From an uncultured Muribaculaceae bacterium (lineage in GTDB: Bacteria; Bacteroidota; Bacteroidia; Bacteroidales; Muribaculaceae), in NCBI GenBank assembly GCA_944321705.1, contig CALUMG010000003.1, positions 124,001-188,000 of the forward strand: a DNA stretch of 64,000 bases, written 5' to 3'. Position 1 is the first letter of the stretch. Every line of letters starts with the position of its first letter. The notes under the pieces are model-generated. The model saw nothing but the letters and a program-made list of their open reading frames with translations, was not told the origin of the DNA and did no database searches. Both the position numbers and the translations under genes were made by a program. Shown in pieces: positions 1 to 8,656 of this stretch.

Positions 1-1255
1 TCATCGTATAAGTCTTTATTGATTCCTGTGCTTTGAATGAGGCTTGGCTCACCTGCAACTCGATTTTTTCACGCGCGTCTTCAAGTTGCAATCTCCGCAC
101 GACAGTTTCGCTTTTCGCGCTTCTGTATTTATTGTAATTGCCACCCCAATGCCATATTGGAATCTTTATGACTGCTCCCACGCTGAACATGCCCGAGAAC
201 TCTTTTTTGAATCCGTCAAACACATTGGGATTTGAAAAAGAATACATGCCAACGACTCCCACATTTGGCAACATCGACGACAATGCGACTTTTTCTTTTT
301 GCTCATATATTTTCACGGCAAGTTCAAGCGACTGGAGTTCGTTTCTGCGGCTGTACACTTCATTCATGTCATAATCATTGGCCGGAAGCTGGTCGACGGT
401 TATTTCACGATCCTCATCGGCAAGCGTGAACACTGAGTCAAGCGGCAATCCGCACACTTGGGCTAAAGCCATTCTTGACAATGCAAGGCCGTTCTCAACC
501 TTTGTCAAGTCCACATTAGCTTCATTCAACTTCACAGCGACGCTCAATTGGTCGGCACGAGTAGCGACGCCCTCGGCAAACATCGCATTGACATTATGAT
601 TGAGGGAATCGAGCAACGCCACATAGCTTTTAGCAAGTTTCTCCTTCGCCTTCAGCGACACGACTTGCCAATAGGCCGCGTCCACGTTATATATCAATTC
701 GGATGCAGCTGTATTATATCCTGCCGCGGCAAGACGCTCGGCATATTTTGTTATTTGGTTCATCGCCCTTATTTTCCCTCCCATATATATGGGTTGAGTC
801 AACGTCACGGCACCGGCAAACACATTATGCACATCAAATGTCATCGCTTCTTTCGGAATCAACGCTACGGTCGACGGCACAGGTTGCCCGTTCACCATGA
901 CAGGCATGCCCGATGCATCGGTTACAAGATTGTAATTATATTGTCCCGTTGACGGGTCAAATGTCATCGTCGGCAATTTCTGGTCTTCATCAAGAAGAGA
1001 TATTTCCTTCTGATTATACAAATACATGCCCGAAAAATCCAACGACGGCAGATAAGCCGCTCTGGCTTCCTTCCGCTGATACGCGGCACCCGCCTGCTTC
1101 TCTTTCGCAATGCGCATCGATTTATTGTTTCGCAAAGCCATGCTTCTGCACGAATCAAGCGACATGACATTTTCGGCACTCGCCGAAAACGCGCTCATCG
1201 AAACGACAATCGCCATCAATATCATCTTAACTGCCAATACACTGCTCTTTCTCAT
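1..1255 (-). CDS. TolC-family outer-membrane efflux protein (partial, C-terminus beyond left edge)
   Basis: Reading the minus strand from an ATG at 1255, the frame stays open for 418 codons to the window edge, so the C-terminus is missing. The protein begins with a signal peptide (about residues 1-27, ending SASA), followed by the TolC N-terminal motif LDSCRSMALRNN. Long helical stretches follow that are rich in Ala, Gln, Glu and Lys, including GVATRADQLSVAVKLNEA and LALSRMALAQVCGLPLD, which are typical of the paired coiled coils of the TolC periplasmic tunnel. It would form the outer-membrane exit duct of a tripartite pump or type I system, but the partner pump is not in the window. A TAnnTTTG element lies about 30 bases upstream. 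The family call is firm; the exported substrate is unknown. Confidence 0.88.
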   Translation of the reverse strand, partial: MRKSSVLAVKMILMAIVVSMSAFSASAENVMSLDSCRSMALRNNKSMRIAKEKQAGAAYQRKEARAAYLPSLDFSGMYLYNQKEISLLDEDQKLPTMTFDPSTGQYNYNLVTDASGMPVMVNGQPVPSTVALIPKEAMTFDVHNVFAGAVTLTQPIYMGGKIRAMNQITKYAERLAAAGYNTAASELIYNVDAAYWQVVSLKAKEKLAKSYVALLDSLNHNVNAMFAEGVATRADQLSVAVKLNEANVDLTKVENGLALSRMALAQVCGLPLDSVFTLADEDREITVDQLPANDYDMNEVYSRRNELQSLELAVKIYEQKEKVALSSMLPNVGVVGMYSFSNPNVFDGFKKEFSGMFSVGAVIKIPIWHWGGNYNKYRSAKSETVVRRLQLEDAREKIELQVSQASFKAQESIKTYTM

Positions 1256-1283
1256 ATCAATTTTTCGTTTTTTCTTATATATA

Positions 1284-1291
1284 CAAATATA
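1284..1291 (-). promoter_or_regulatory. -7 promoter element for the TolC-family gene
   Basis: On the minus strand these bases read TATATTTG, an exact match to the Bacteroidetes -7 consensus TAnnTTTG. Transcription would start near 1277, leaving a leader of about 22 bases. No good -33 box is visible. Confidence 0.55.
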
Positions 1292-1525
1292 GCACCATTT
1301 TCTCTCCTTTTCATCACACAAGTTGCCACATATCCTTTTTTGACCAACAAAAAAGTATTTGCATCTAAATTTCATGTGGCGTGGAGAATTGACAAGTCGG
1401 ACATGGATGACAAAACCAGATGCACATCATCCCTAATCCCGACGGTTTTATATCCAAATGTCGTCATAACAGCCGAAAATGTTTTATTTTTTCACATTAC
1501 ACGGCATTATGACATCATTTATAAT

Positions 1526-1533
1526 TAACTTTG
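1526..1533 (+). promoter_or_regulatory. -7 promoter element for metH
   Basis: TAACTTTG matches TAnnTTTG exactly and ends 19 bases before the metH ATG, so the mRNA leader would be only about a dozen bases. That leaves no room for a cobalamin riboswitch in front of this B12-dependent enzyme, and none is recognisable in 1256-1552. Confidence 0.5.
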
Positions 1534-1552
1534 CTAAAAATTTTCAAAAAAC

Positions 1553-4500
1553 ATGACAACAAACGCAGGCCTTGGCACAAACGACGACTTCACAAATGCT
1601 CTCGGGCATCGTGTCCTCGTTCTCGACGGTGCAATGGGCACAATGATACAAAAATATAAACTTGACGAAAGTGATTTCAGAGGCAAACGGTTCTCAGAAT
1701 GGAAACAACCGTTGAAAGGATGCAATGACGTCCTCGTCTTGACCAAGCCCGAAATCATTTCTGAGATACATCGTGCATATATCGAAGCCGGTGCCGACAT
1801 AATAGAAACAAATTCATTCAATGCCAATGCGATATCCCTTGCCGATTACGGACTTGCCGACATGGTAAAGGGAATAAACATCACCGCTGCCCGGGTGGCT
1901 CGACAATGTGCCGACTCATGCAATCGAAAATGCTGGGTGGCAGGCAGCATAGGACCGACCAACCGAAGCCTTTCTATCTCTCCATCGGTTGAAAATCCGG
2001 CATTGCGCAATTTGTCGTGGGATGAATTGACCGAAACCTATTGCGACCAGATTTCCGGCCTAATCGAAGGCGGCGTAGACATCCTTTTAATCGAAACGGT
2101 ATTTGACACGCTCAATGCCAAAGCTGCCTTATGGGCTGCAAATAAAGTAATGAACGACACCGGCAAGAAGTTGCCGATAATGGTTTCGGCCACATTGACC
2201 GAAAGTGGCCGAATACTAAGCGGACAAACCATCGAGGCGTTTCTTGTTTCCATCGAGCATGCCAATGTAACATGCGTGGGACTGAATTGCGGCTTCGGAG
2301 CTAAAAAAATGGCTGAATGGCTTGAAGAACTTGCCGACAAATCTCCCGTAGCAGTCAGTGTCCATCCTAATGCCGGACTGCCAAACGAAATGGGGGAATA
2401 TGACCAATCGCCCGAAGAAATGGCCGGGCAAATGAAACCATTCATCGAAAAATCATTGGTCAACATCGTGGGAGGCTGTTGCGGCACCACCCCCGACCAT
2501 ATCCGGGCCATTGCCGCGATTACTGCCGGAGCAACACCAAAACACATTGCCCATCACAAGGGAAACAAACTCGTGCTTTCGGGATTTGAAAGCATGGAAG
2601 TGTCTCCCGAGCGTTGTTTTGTAAATATTGGGGAACGGTGCAATGTGGCCGGAAGCCGCAAATTCCTGCGGCTAATAAATGAGAAAAATTATGACGAAGC
2701 TTTGTCTGTCGCAAGCAAGCAGGTAGAAAACGGTGCGCAAATAATCGATGTGAACATGGACGACGCCATGCTTGACGCTCCTCGCGAAATGTCGCATTTC
2801 TTGCGACTTGTAGCATCCGACCCCGATGTGGCAAAAGTCCCCATAATGATTGACTCATCCAATTGGAATGTGATAACCGCCGGACTGAAAGAATTGCAAG
2901 GCAAGGGCATCGTGAATTCCATAAGTCTGAAAGACGGGGAACAGATGTTCATCGACAAGGCGCGATACATACGCGACATGGGAGCTGCAGTTGTCGTAAT
3001 GGCTTTCGATGAGAAAGGACAGGCCGACACATTTGAACGGAAAATAGAAATATGCCGCAGGGCCTACGACTTGCTCATTTCCCGGCTTGACTTCAAGCCT
3101 CAAGACATAATTTTCGACCCTAACGTGCTTGCAATCGCCACTGGCATGGAGCAACACGCCGATTACGCACTCGACTTCTTAAAAGCGGTAGAATGGATTA
3201 AAGACAACCTGCCCGGAGCAAAAGTGAGCGGAGGCATCAGTAACCTGTCATTCTCGTTCCGTGGCAACAACTTCGTGCGTGAAGCCATGCATTCGGCATT
3301 CTTGTTCCATGCCATTGCTCGAGGGCTTGACATGGCTATTGTCAACGCCGCAGCGGCAATGCCCTACGATGACATACCGCCGAAATTGCGTGCGACTATC
3401 GAAGATGTCATTTTCAACCGCACAGCCGATGCCACCGACCGTCTTGTAGAAGAAGCTGCCGAAATAAAAGAGAAGCAAAATCCAAATGTGCCGGTAAAAA
3501 ATGACACATCCACCGACGATGCAGAACTTGATGTTTCGCAAAAACTCGAACAACTCGTCGTGCGCGGTTCTACCGAGAACCTTGAGGAACTCCTCGACAA
3601 AGCATTGTCAAGCGGGAATTCAGCCATAAGCATCATCGACGGGCCGTTGATGAAAGGTATGGACCGCGTAGGCAAACTATTTGGCGAGGGCAGAATGTTC
3701 CTTCCTCAAGTTGTAAAAAGTGCAAGAATAATGAAACTTGCCGTCAACAAGCTCACCCCGTTCATCGAAGCCGAACGCAAGTCGGGCAGCAATGCCCGTG
3801 CTGGTAAAATGGTGCTTGCCACAGTAAAAGGTGATGTCCACGACATCGGGAAAAACATCGTCGCCATAATCATGCGCTGCAACGGATATGACGTGACCGA
3901 CCTCGGTGTAATGGTCCCGGCCGACAAAATCATAGAAACTGCCATAGCCGAACATGCCGACTTGATTGGCCTGAGCGGGCTCATAACCCCGTCGCTCGAA
4001 GAGATGTGCCATGTAGCCAAGGCTATGGAAGAACGTCACATCGACACGCCTCTGTTTGTTGGAGGCGCAACTACATCCGATATTCACACGGCAATAAAAA
4101 TAGCTCCTCTGTATCACGGTCCGGTAATTCACACTCGCGATGCGGCAGCACTGCCGGTTGTGGCAAAACGTCTTTTCTCCGACAATGAGAATTTCATCAG
4201 TGAATTAAACTTGCGTTATGCACAATTACGCAAGGAATATTCCGAAAGCCACAACTTGATGTCTTTGACCGAAGCTCGAAGCAAAAGGCTTAAATTAAAT
4301 TTTTCACCCGTAAAACCGTCTGAAACCCTTGGTATCCATCACGAATCGATAACAGTGAGCGAAGCAGCCGAATACATCAACTGGAAAGCATTTTTCGCTG
4401 CATGGAAACTTGGCGGCGACATGGCCGGAATCGCCAATGTGAAAGGTTGCGATTGCTGCAAAGCCTCATGGCTCGCAAGCCATGACCATGCCGACATGAA

Positions 4501-5248
4501 CCGGGCCTCGCAAGCCATGCAATTGTTCAAAGAGGCACAAAAGCTCCTCTCCTACCTCATAGACACGGCCAATGACAGCATCAAAGCCACATACGGATTG
4601 TGGGAAGCTTGTTCGCAAGATGATGATATTATGATATCAACGCCCGATGGCAAAAGAACTTGCATCCCTACTCTGCGCCAGCAACATCTCGACAGCGGAG
4701 GCAATTGCACTTTGTCTCTTGCCGACTTCATCGCTCCGGCCGATTCCGGAACAAGAGATTTCATCGGGACATTTGCTGTATCGACCGGCACCCAAATCGA
4801 GCGCATAATAGAATATCGCAAGGCAAAAGGAGAAGAATATGAAGCACTGCTCATCCAAACCATAGCCGACCGCCTTGCCGAAGCGGCCACCGAGCTTCTT
4901 CACGCCCGCATCCGCACTCGTCACTGGGGATACTCTGTCGAAGAAGACCTGTCACCGGCCAGCTTGCTGCATGGCAAATATCAAGGCATACGTCCTGCCG
5001 TAGGCTATCCGTCCCTGCCCGACCAAAGCATAATCTTCAATATCAACGACTTTATGCCTCTTTCTGGTTCGGAAATCGAAATTACGGAAAATGGGGCCAT
5101 GCGTCCTGCTTCAAGCACTTGCGGACTCATCATAGCACATCCCGACAGCCGATATTTCATGGTGGGAATAATAGGTGACGACCAAAAATCGGACTACGCC
5201 CGACGTCGAAATATCCCAGTCGAGAATCTCTCTCAATGGCTACGCTGA
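1553..5248 (+). CDS. metH: Cobalamin-dependent methionine synthase
   Basis: Transfers a methyl group from methyltetrahydrofolate to homocysteine through methylcobalamin, giving methionine in the cytosol. At 1231 residues it has the full four-module length. The homocysteine domain opens with DGAMGTMIQ and carries the zinc cysteines C246 and C309-C310 (GGCCGTTPDH). The pterin domain starts at NIGERCNVAGSRKF near residue 355. The B12 domain has the cap and the DVHDIGKN motif with the cobalt-ligating His763. The C-terminal reactivation (SAM-binding) domain has RPAVGYPSLPDQ near residue 1150. It stands alone, divergent from the TolC gene and followed by an unrelated secreted protein gene. Nothing key is missing, so it should be active wherever B12 is available. 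Confidence 0.98.
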   Translation: MTTNAGLGTNDDFTNALGHRVLVLDGAMGTMIQKYKLDESDFRGKRFSEWKQPLKGCNDVLVLTKPEIISEIHRAYIEAGADIIETNSFNANAISLADYGLADMVKGINITAARVARQCADSCNRKCWVAGSIGPTNRSLSISPSVENPALRNLSWDELTETYCDQISGLIEGGVDILLIETVFDTLNAKAALWAANKVMNDTGKKLPIMVSATLTESGRILSGQTIEAFLVSIEHANVTCVGLNCGFGAKKMAEWLEELADKSPVAVSVHPNAGLPNEMGEYDQSPEEMAGQMKPFIEKSLVNIVGGCCGTTPDHIRAIAAITAGATPKHIAHHKGNKLVLSGFESMEVSPERCFVNIGERCNVAGSRKFLRLINEKNYDEALSVASKQVENGAQIIDVNMDDAMLDAPREMSHFLRLVASDPDVAKVPIMIDSSNWNVITAGLKELQGKGIVNSISLKDGEQMFIDKARYIRDMGAAVVVMAFDEKGQADTFERKIEICRRAYDLLISRLDFKPQDIIFDPNVLAIATGMEQHADYALDFLKAVEWIKDNLPGAKVSGGISNLSFSFRGNNFVREAMHSAFLFHAIARGLDMAIVNAAAAMPYDDIPPKLRATIEDVIFNRTADATDRLVEEAAEIKEKQNPNVPVKNDTSTDDAELDVSQKLEQLVVRGSTENLEELLDKALSSGNSAISIIDGPLMKGMDRVGKLFGEGRMFLPQVVKSARIMKLAVNKLTPFIEAERKSGSNARAGKMVLATVKGDVHDIGKNIVAIIMRCNGYDVTDLGVMVPADKIIETAIAEHADLIGLSGLITPSLEEMCHVAKAMEERHIDTPLFVGGATTSDIHTAIKIAPLYHGPVIHTRDAAALPVVAKRLFSDNENFISELNLRYAQLRKEYSESHNLMSLTEARSKRLKLNFSPVKPSETLGIHHESITVSEAAEYINWKAFFAAWKLGGDMAGIANVKGCDCCKASWLASHDHADMNRASQAMQLFKEAQKLLSYLIDTANDSIKATYGLWEACSQDDDIMISTPDGKRTCIPTLRQQHLDSGGNCTLSLADFIAPADSGTRDFIGTFAVSTGTQIERIIEYRKAKGEEYEALLIQTIADRLAEAATELLHARIRTRHWGYSVEEDLSPASLLHGKYQGIRPAVGYPSLPDQSIIFNINDFMPLSGSEIEITENGAMRPASSTCGLIIAHPDSRYFMVGIIGDDQKSDYARRRNIPVENLSQWLR

Positions 5249-5337
5249 ATTTTGTTCAAATGCGCCGATTTCTTGTTCTTTTGTCATTATATGTCTATTT
5301 TTCAATGCTTTTTTATATCAAAACCACATATTTTTAT

Positions 5338-5345
5338 TAATTTTG
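5338..5345 (+). promoter_or_regulatory. -7 promoter element for the secreted calycin-like protein
   Basis: TAATTTTG matches TAnnTTTG and lies 39 bases before the chosen ATG at 5384. This argues against the longer in-frame start at 5252, which would lie upstream of transcription initiation. Confidence 0.5.
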
Positions 5346-5383
5346 CACCGCTTTTTGAAAATGCAAAATCTAAATCATTATTT

Positions 5384-7093
5384 ATGAACAAAAAATTTTA
5401 CACACTTTGCACCGCTGCTCTTATTTCGGCCGGTGCCGTTGCTCAGCAACTGCCTAACGGCGATTTTGATGGCGAGTGGGTCGATTGTTTGCCTGACGGG
5501 GTAAATGCCGTAAGCATCCAGCCTGAGGGATGGATGGCTTCGAACGTATATAAATATTTCTTCTTACCCGTTAAGGTCCCTCTCATATTCCAAGACACTG
5601 ATTCCGACCCTGAAAACAATGCAGACGGATATTCTGTAAGAATGGAAAACCTTTTCGCCGGAGCATTAGGCATCGGAGCCACAGCCCCGGGCTATATAAC
5701 ACTCGGCTCTTCTTGGGCTTACGGTGACATCACAAACGTCGGCAAGCCTGAAGATACCAGCGACGGCGGCTCATACGGAAGTCTTGCTTTCACTTACAGG
5801 CCCGATGCAATATCTTTGGACATAAAGCGCACCCTTGCAACCGAAGAGCCGTCAAGCGGAAGCTTCAACTCCAACGAAGTTGCATCGGTCATCTTCTATG
5901 CTTGGAAAGGCCAAACTTCATCAACTGTCACCACAGGGTTGAGTTCATCACCGGTTGAGACCACAATGGTTGACCGTGAAAAGGATGTGCTCGGAATGAT
6001 TACCGAAGATGTTACAAAATCGGAAGACTTCGAATTAATCGCAAAATCCGAAAATTACATCGAAGGCAGCGTAGACACATGGACAAATGTCATCTATCCT
6101 ATCGAATATGTTTCGGACAACGCTCCTGAGAAAATCAACATAATCATCGCGTCTTCCGACTACTTCCACCGTGAGAACCTCGGAACAGGCAACACATTGA
6201 ATGCCGACAACGTCAAGTTGGTGTACTACTCCACCCTTTCGGATCTGACTGTAAACGGTGAAGAGGTGACTCTTGAAGAAGGCACATACGAATACGCAAT
6301 GGAAGGTGCTGCTCCTGCCGACGCAAATGCAGTTGCTGCCACAACCAAAGGTCGCTACGCCAACGCTGAAGTTGCTGTAAACGGCAACATCGTTACCATC
6401 ACCGTTACAAACCAAGGCGGTGAAGACGTTGACGGTGAAACTTCGCACACCTACACTTTGACCTACGAAAGCGCAGCCGCCACCGGCGAATCAACTGAAT
6501 ATACCGGCTTCCTTAATATCTCAATGGGTACATCTATCGTTACCGACCAAGAAGCTACCGTTACAATAACCGACAACGGCGACGGCACTTGCACGTTCAT
6601 GCTTCCCAACTTGTCACTCGGCGACCTTGGCACAATAGGCGACATCGTCCTTGAAGGCGTAACAATGACCGAAGGTGAAGACGGTGCTACCAACTACGCA
6701 GGTTCTGAAGAAGACATGTCTTTGTTGGGCGGAATGATTCATGCCGGAGTCGTGCTTGAAGGAACAATAAATGCTAACGACAAGGTTGAAATGACTATCA
6801 ATGTGTCTTGGTATAAGGATTATCCTGCAAACACTCAAGTAATGCCTATCGTCGTTACATTCACCAGCGACAAGCTTGACTCTGTAAACGATGTTATCAA
6901 CAATGCAGCAACAGTTTATGGTGCTTCAGGCGCAGTGATAATCAACGGTTATACCGGCGATGCACACATTTATAATATCGCAGGCCAGCTTGTAAAAGCT
7001 ACTGCTGTTGACGGCAATGCCGAAATTGCTTTGCCAACAGGCATATATATCGTTCGCACAAGCAACTCCACTGTCAAGGCAGTTGTTAAGTAA
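5384..7093 (+). CDS. Secreted PCMF/calycin-like protein with C-terminal sorting domain
   Basis: A 569-residue exported protein. The frame is open from 5252, but the start at 5384 is chosen because it gives a clean signal peptide (MNKKFYTLCTAALISAG, cleavage after AVA) and lies just after a promoter element. The first ~280 residues (LPNGDFDGEW near the start) resemble the PCMF-type domain common in Bacteroidales surface proteins. A middle segment (YTGFLNISMG, DNGDGTCTFMLPNLSLG) resembles the calycin-like beta-barrel domain. The last ~70 residues (VNDVINNAATVYGASG, YNIAGQLVKA, LPTGIYIVR) have the form of a type IX secretion type A sorting tail. It may be a cell-surface glycan- or ligand-binding protein, but the ligand is unknown. 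The domain names rest on remembered motif patterns, not a search. A strong terminator follows, so it is monocistronic. Confidence 0.75.
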   Translation: MNKKFYTLCTAALISAGAVAQQLPNGDFDGEWVDCLPDGVNAVSIQPEGWMASNVYKYFFLPVKVPLIFQDTDSDPENNADGYSVRMENLFAGALGIGATAPGYITLGSSWAYGDITNVGKPEDTSDGGSYGSLAFTYRPDAISLDIKRTLATEEPSSGSFNSNEVASVIFYAWKGQTSSTVTTGLSSSPVETTMVDREKDVLGMITEDVTKSEDFELIAKSENYIEGSVDTWTNVIYPIEYVSDNAPEKINIIIASSDYFHRENLGTGNTLNADNVKLVYYSTLSDLTVNGEEVTLEEGTYEYAMEGAAPADANAVAATTKGRYANAEVAVNGNIVTITVTNQGGEDVDGETSHTYTLTYESAAATGESTEYTGFLNISMGTSIVTDQEATVTITDNGDGTCTFMLPNLSLGDLGTIGDIVLEGVTMTEGEDGATNYAGSEEDMSLLGGMIHAGVVLEGTINANDKVEMTINVSWYKDYPANTQVMPIVVTFTSDKLDSVNDVINNAATVYGASGAVIINGYTGDAHIYNIAGQLVKATAVDGNAEIALPTGIYIVRTSNSTVKAVVK

Positions 7094-7115
7094 ACAAACG
7101 TTGACACGACAACAT

Positions 7116-7151
7116 AAAAAAGTCCGGGATTTTGTTTCCCGGACTTTTTTT
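7116..7151 (+). terminator. Rho-independent terminator after the calycin-like gene
   Basis: The inverted repeat AGTCCGGGA / TCCCGGACT encloses a short T-rich loop and is followed by seven T. It begins 23 bases after the stop codon. Confidence 0.9.
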
Positions 7152-7252
7152 ATTTCCACCTGACCACGACCATAGAATAATACCGTGAAATATCGTAACG
7201 ACGCGATAAAATCGCGGCTCATTAATAGTAGATGTTGATACACAAGGTGTTA

Positions 7253-7283
7253 AAAAAACGAGACGCAATTAAAATCGCGTCTC
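7253..7283 (-). terminator. Terminator of ddh
   Basis: On the minus strand GAGACGC and GCGTCTC form a stem around an A/T-rich loop and are followed by GTTTTTTT. It lies 47 bases past the ddh stop. A related but less regular GACGCGAT/ATCGCG hairpin is at about 7199-7216, and a similar one at 14502-14521. Confidence 0.75.
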
Positions 7284-7329
7284 TATAAAATATTTTGTTA
7301 TTTAAAATCACTCTTTTGCTCGAATGCAA

Positions 7330-8226
7330 TCACACAAGATGCTTGATAAGCTCATCACGATCACCCGGCAACAAGTCAATGACAGGAATTTCTATCATAG
7401 TGTAAGCTCCGGGAGCTTGCTTGAAAGAAGCACGAGCCACATTGACAAGCATTTGAGCCGTGAGAGCAGGATTGTTTATGCTCATCGAAAACTCAAGTCG
7501 CTGATTGTGGGTAAGACCCGACACACCCTTGCGCTCCATGTTCACGCCATGTCCCATGTCGCGCAACTCGTCTACGCTCTGCACTTGCATCACATGAGTT
7601 TCATCCGACGAGAAATAAGGGTCTTCCTTTATGGCTTTGACAACTGTGGCAAAGTCGGCACCCTCTTCCAACTCCACATACACCATGCGGCGATGAATAC
7701 CTGTACCCAACGGAATTGTCATCGATAAGGCATCTTTCACTCCGGCTTTTGAACGCACTGCCACACTGTGTCCCATGCTCATGCCCGGACCGAAATTGGT
7801 ATATGTGACCCCCTTTGGAGCCGCAGCCTGCATCAAGGCCCTAACGACCGAATCGCTGCCCGGATCCCAACCTGCCGAAATCACAGCCTTCGTGCCATTG
7901 GCTTTGGCTATTGCGTCAAGACGGTTGCGCAATCCGCACACGTCAGTATGTATGTCAAAACTGTCAACGGTGTTTATACCGCAAGCAAGATATTTAGTCG
8001 CATATTTTTCCACCTCGCGAGTAGGGGTACAAAGAATTGCCACATCCACATGTCCCAACTCGGTAATGTCGGTAACGACACTGAATCCGTTCAATTCCGA
8101 AGGAACATTTGCAATGCTGCGGCGCACAATACCGGCAATCTCAAAATCGGGAGAAGCCTTCAATGCATCAAGCACATATTTCCCTATATTGCCATATCCG
8201 ACTATGGCAGCCTTAAATTTTTCCAT
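7330..8226 (-). CDS. ddh: meso-Diaminopimelate D-dehydrogenase
   Basis: An NADPH-dependent enzyme that converts tetrahydrodipicolinate and ammonia to meso-diaminopimelate in one step, feeding lysine and peptidoglycan synthesis. The 298-residue protein starts MEKFKAAIVGYGNIGKY, the Rossmann glycine motif of the family. It continues with VRRS near residue 37, ILCTPTREVEKY, and the substrate-domain motifs SAGWDPGSDSV and NFGPGMSMGHSVAVR. Length matches the family (about 300-325). The gene is monocistronic: a terminator follows it, and a repeat-borne promoter precedes it by about 60 bases. In Bacteroidales this route can coexist with the aminotransferase (DapL) route, but no other lysine gene is nearby. 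Confidence 0.95.
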   Translation of the reverse strand: MEKFKAAIVGYGNIGKYVLDALKASPDFEIAGIVRRSIANVPSELNGFSVVTDITELGHVDVAILCTPTREVEKYATKYLACGINTVDSFDIHTDVCGLRNRLDAIAKANGTKAVISAGWDPGSDSVVRALMQAAAPKGVTYTNFGPGMSMGHSVAVRSKAGVKDALSMTIPLGTGIHRRMVYVELEEGADFATVVKAIKEDPYFSSDETHVMQVQSVDELRDMGHGVNMERKGVSGLTHNQRLEFSMSINNPALTAQMLVNVARASFKQAPGAYTMIEIPVIDLLPGDRDELIKHLV

Positions 8227-8286
8227 AAAAAACTTTATATTACTATTTGGTTACAATTTTCAATTTAAATCGAAGAAAACACGATA

Positions 8287-8294
8287 CAAAGATA
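8287..8294 (-). promoter_or_regulatory. Repeat-borne -7 promoter element for ddh
   Basis: The minus strand reads TATCTTTG, exactly TAnnTTTG, formed by the left edge of the first repeat unit plus the C just before it. A TTG sits 20 bases upstream on the same strand, a plausible -33 box. The predicted leader is about 54 bases. Confidence 0.6.
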
Positions 8295-8530
8295 GTGAAA
8301 GGTGAATGCAGAGACAAGCAAAAACAACGTTTTTATGCTTGACTATGCTGAACCGCATCCTATCTTATCCAAAGATAGTGAAAGGTGAATGCAGAGACAA
8401 GCAAAAACAACGTTTTTATGCTTGGCTATGCTGAACCGTACCCTATCTTATTGAAAGATAGTGAAAGTCGAGCGTAATGAGAAAAATGAGCTCGCTTATT
8501 TTTACATTGCCGAGACGCATCCTATCCATC
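8288..8530. repeat. Array of three ~83-base imperfect palindromic repeats
   Basis: Units begin at about 8288, 8371 and 8454 (period 83) with AAAGATAGTGAAAG and end with CATCCTATC or close variants, so the outer ends are inverted (AAGATAG / CTATCTT). Units 1 and 2 (type A) are nearly identical and carry an inner inverted repeat around AAAAACAACGTTTTT. Unit 3 is the related type B, with an inner GAAAAATGAGC/GCTTATTTTT hairpin. The array fills the 430-base gap between trpS and ddh apart from the trpS terminator. It encodes nothing. Confidence 0.85.
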
Positions 8531-8592
8531 AGGTAAATTCAGTATAGACACAAAACGACTACAAATCATTCATGAAACAAACTAATAAACAA

Positions 8593-8627
8593 CCGGCAGG
8601 AGCTGCCTCACGGGTTGCTCCTGCCGG
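8593..8627 (-). terminator. Terminator of trpS
   Basis: A perfect 11-base inverted repeat, CCGGCAGGAGC / GCTCCTGCCGG, lies 30 bases beyond the trpS stop. The minus-strand tail (TTGTTTATTAGTTT) is only moderately T-rich. Confidence 0.75.
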
Positions 8628-8656
8628 AAATATGAAGTTATTCAAGAAATTCAAAA

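Noticed and set aside
1256-1552. Cobalamin riboswitch ahead of metH
   Set aside because: No B12-box sequence is recognisable, and the -7 element predicts a leader of only about 13 bases.
5252-5383. 44-codon N-terminal extension of the calycin-like protein
   Set aside because: The start at 5384 gives a proper signal peptide and lies downstream of the promoter element, whereas 5252 lies upstream of it.
8288-8530. Possible CRISPR array
   Set aside because: Units are contiguous 83-base palindromic repeats without unique spacers, and no cas genes are present.
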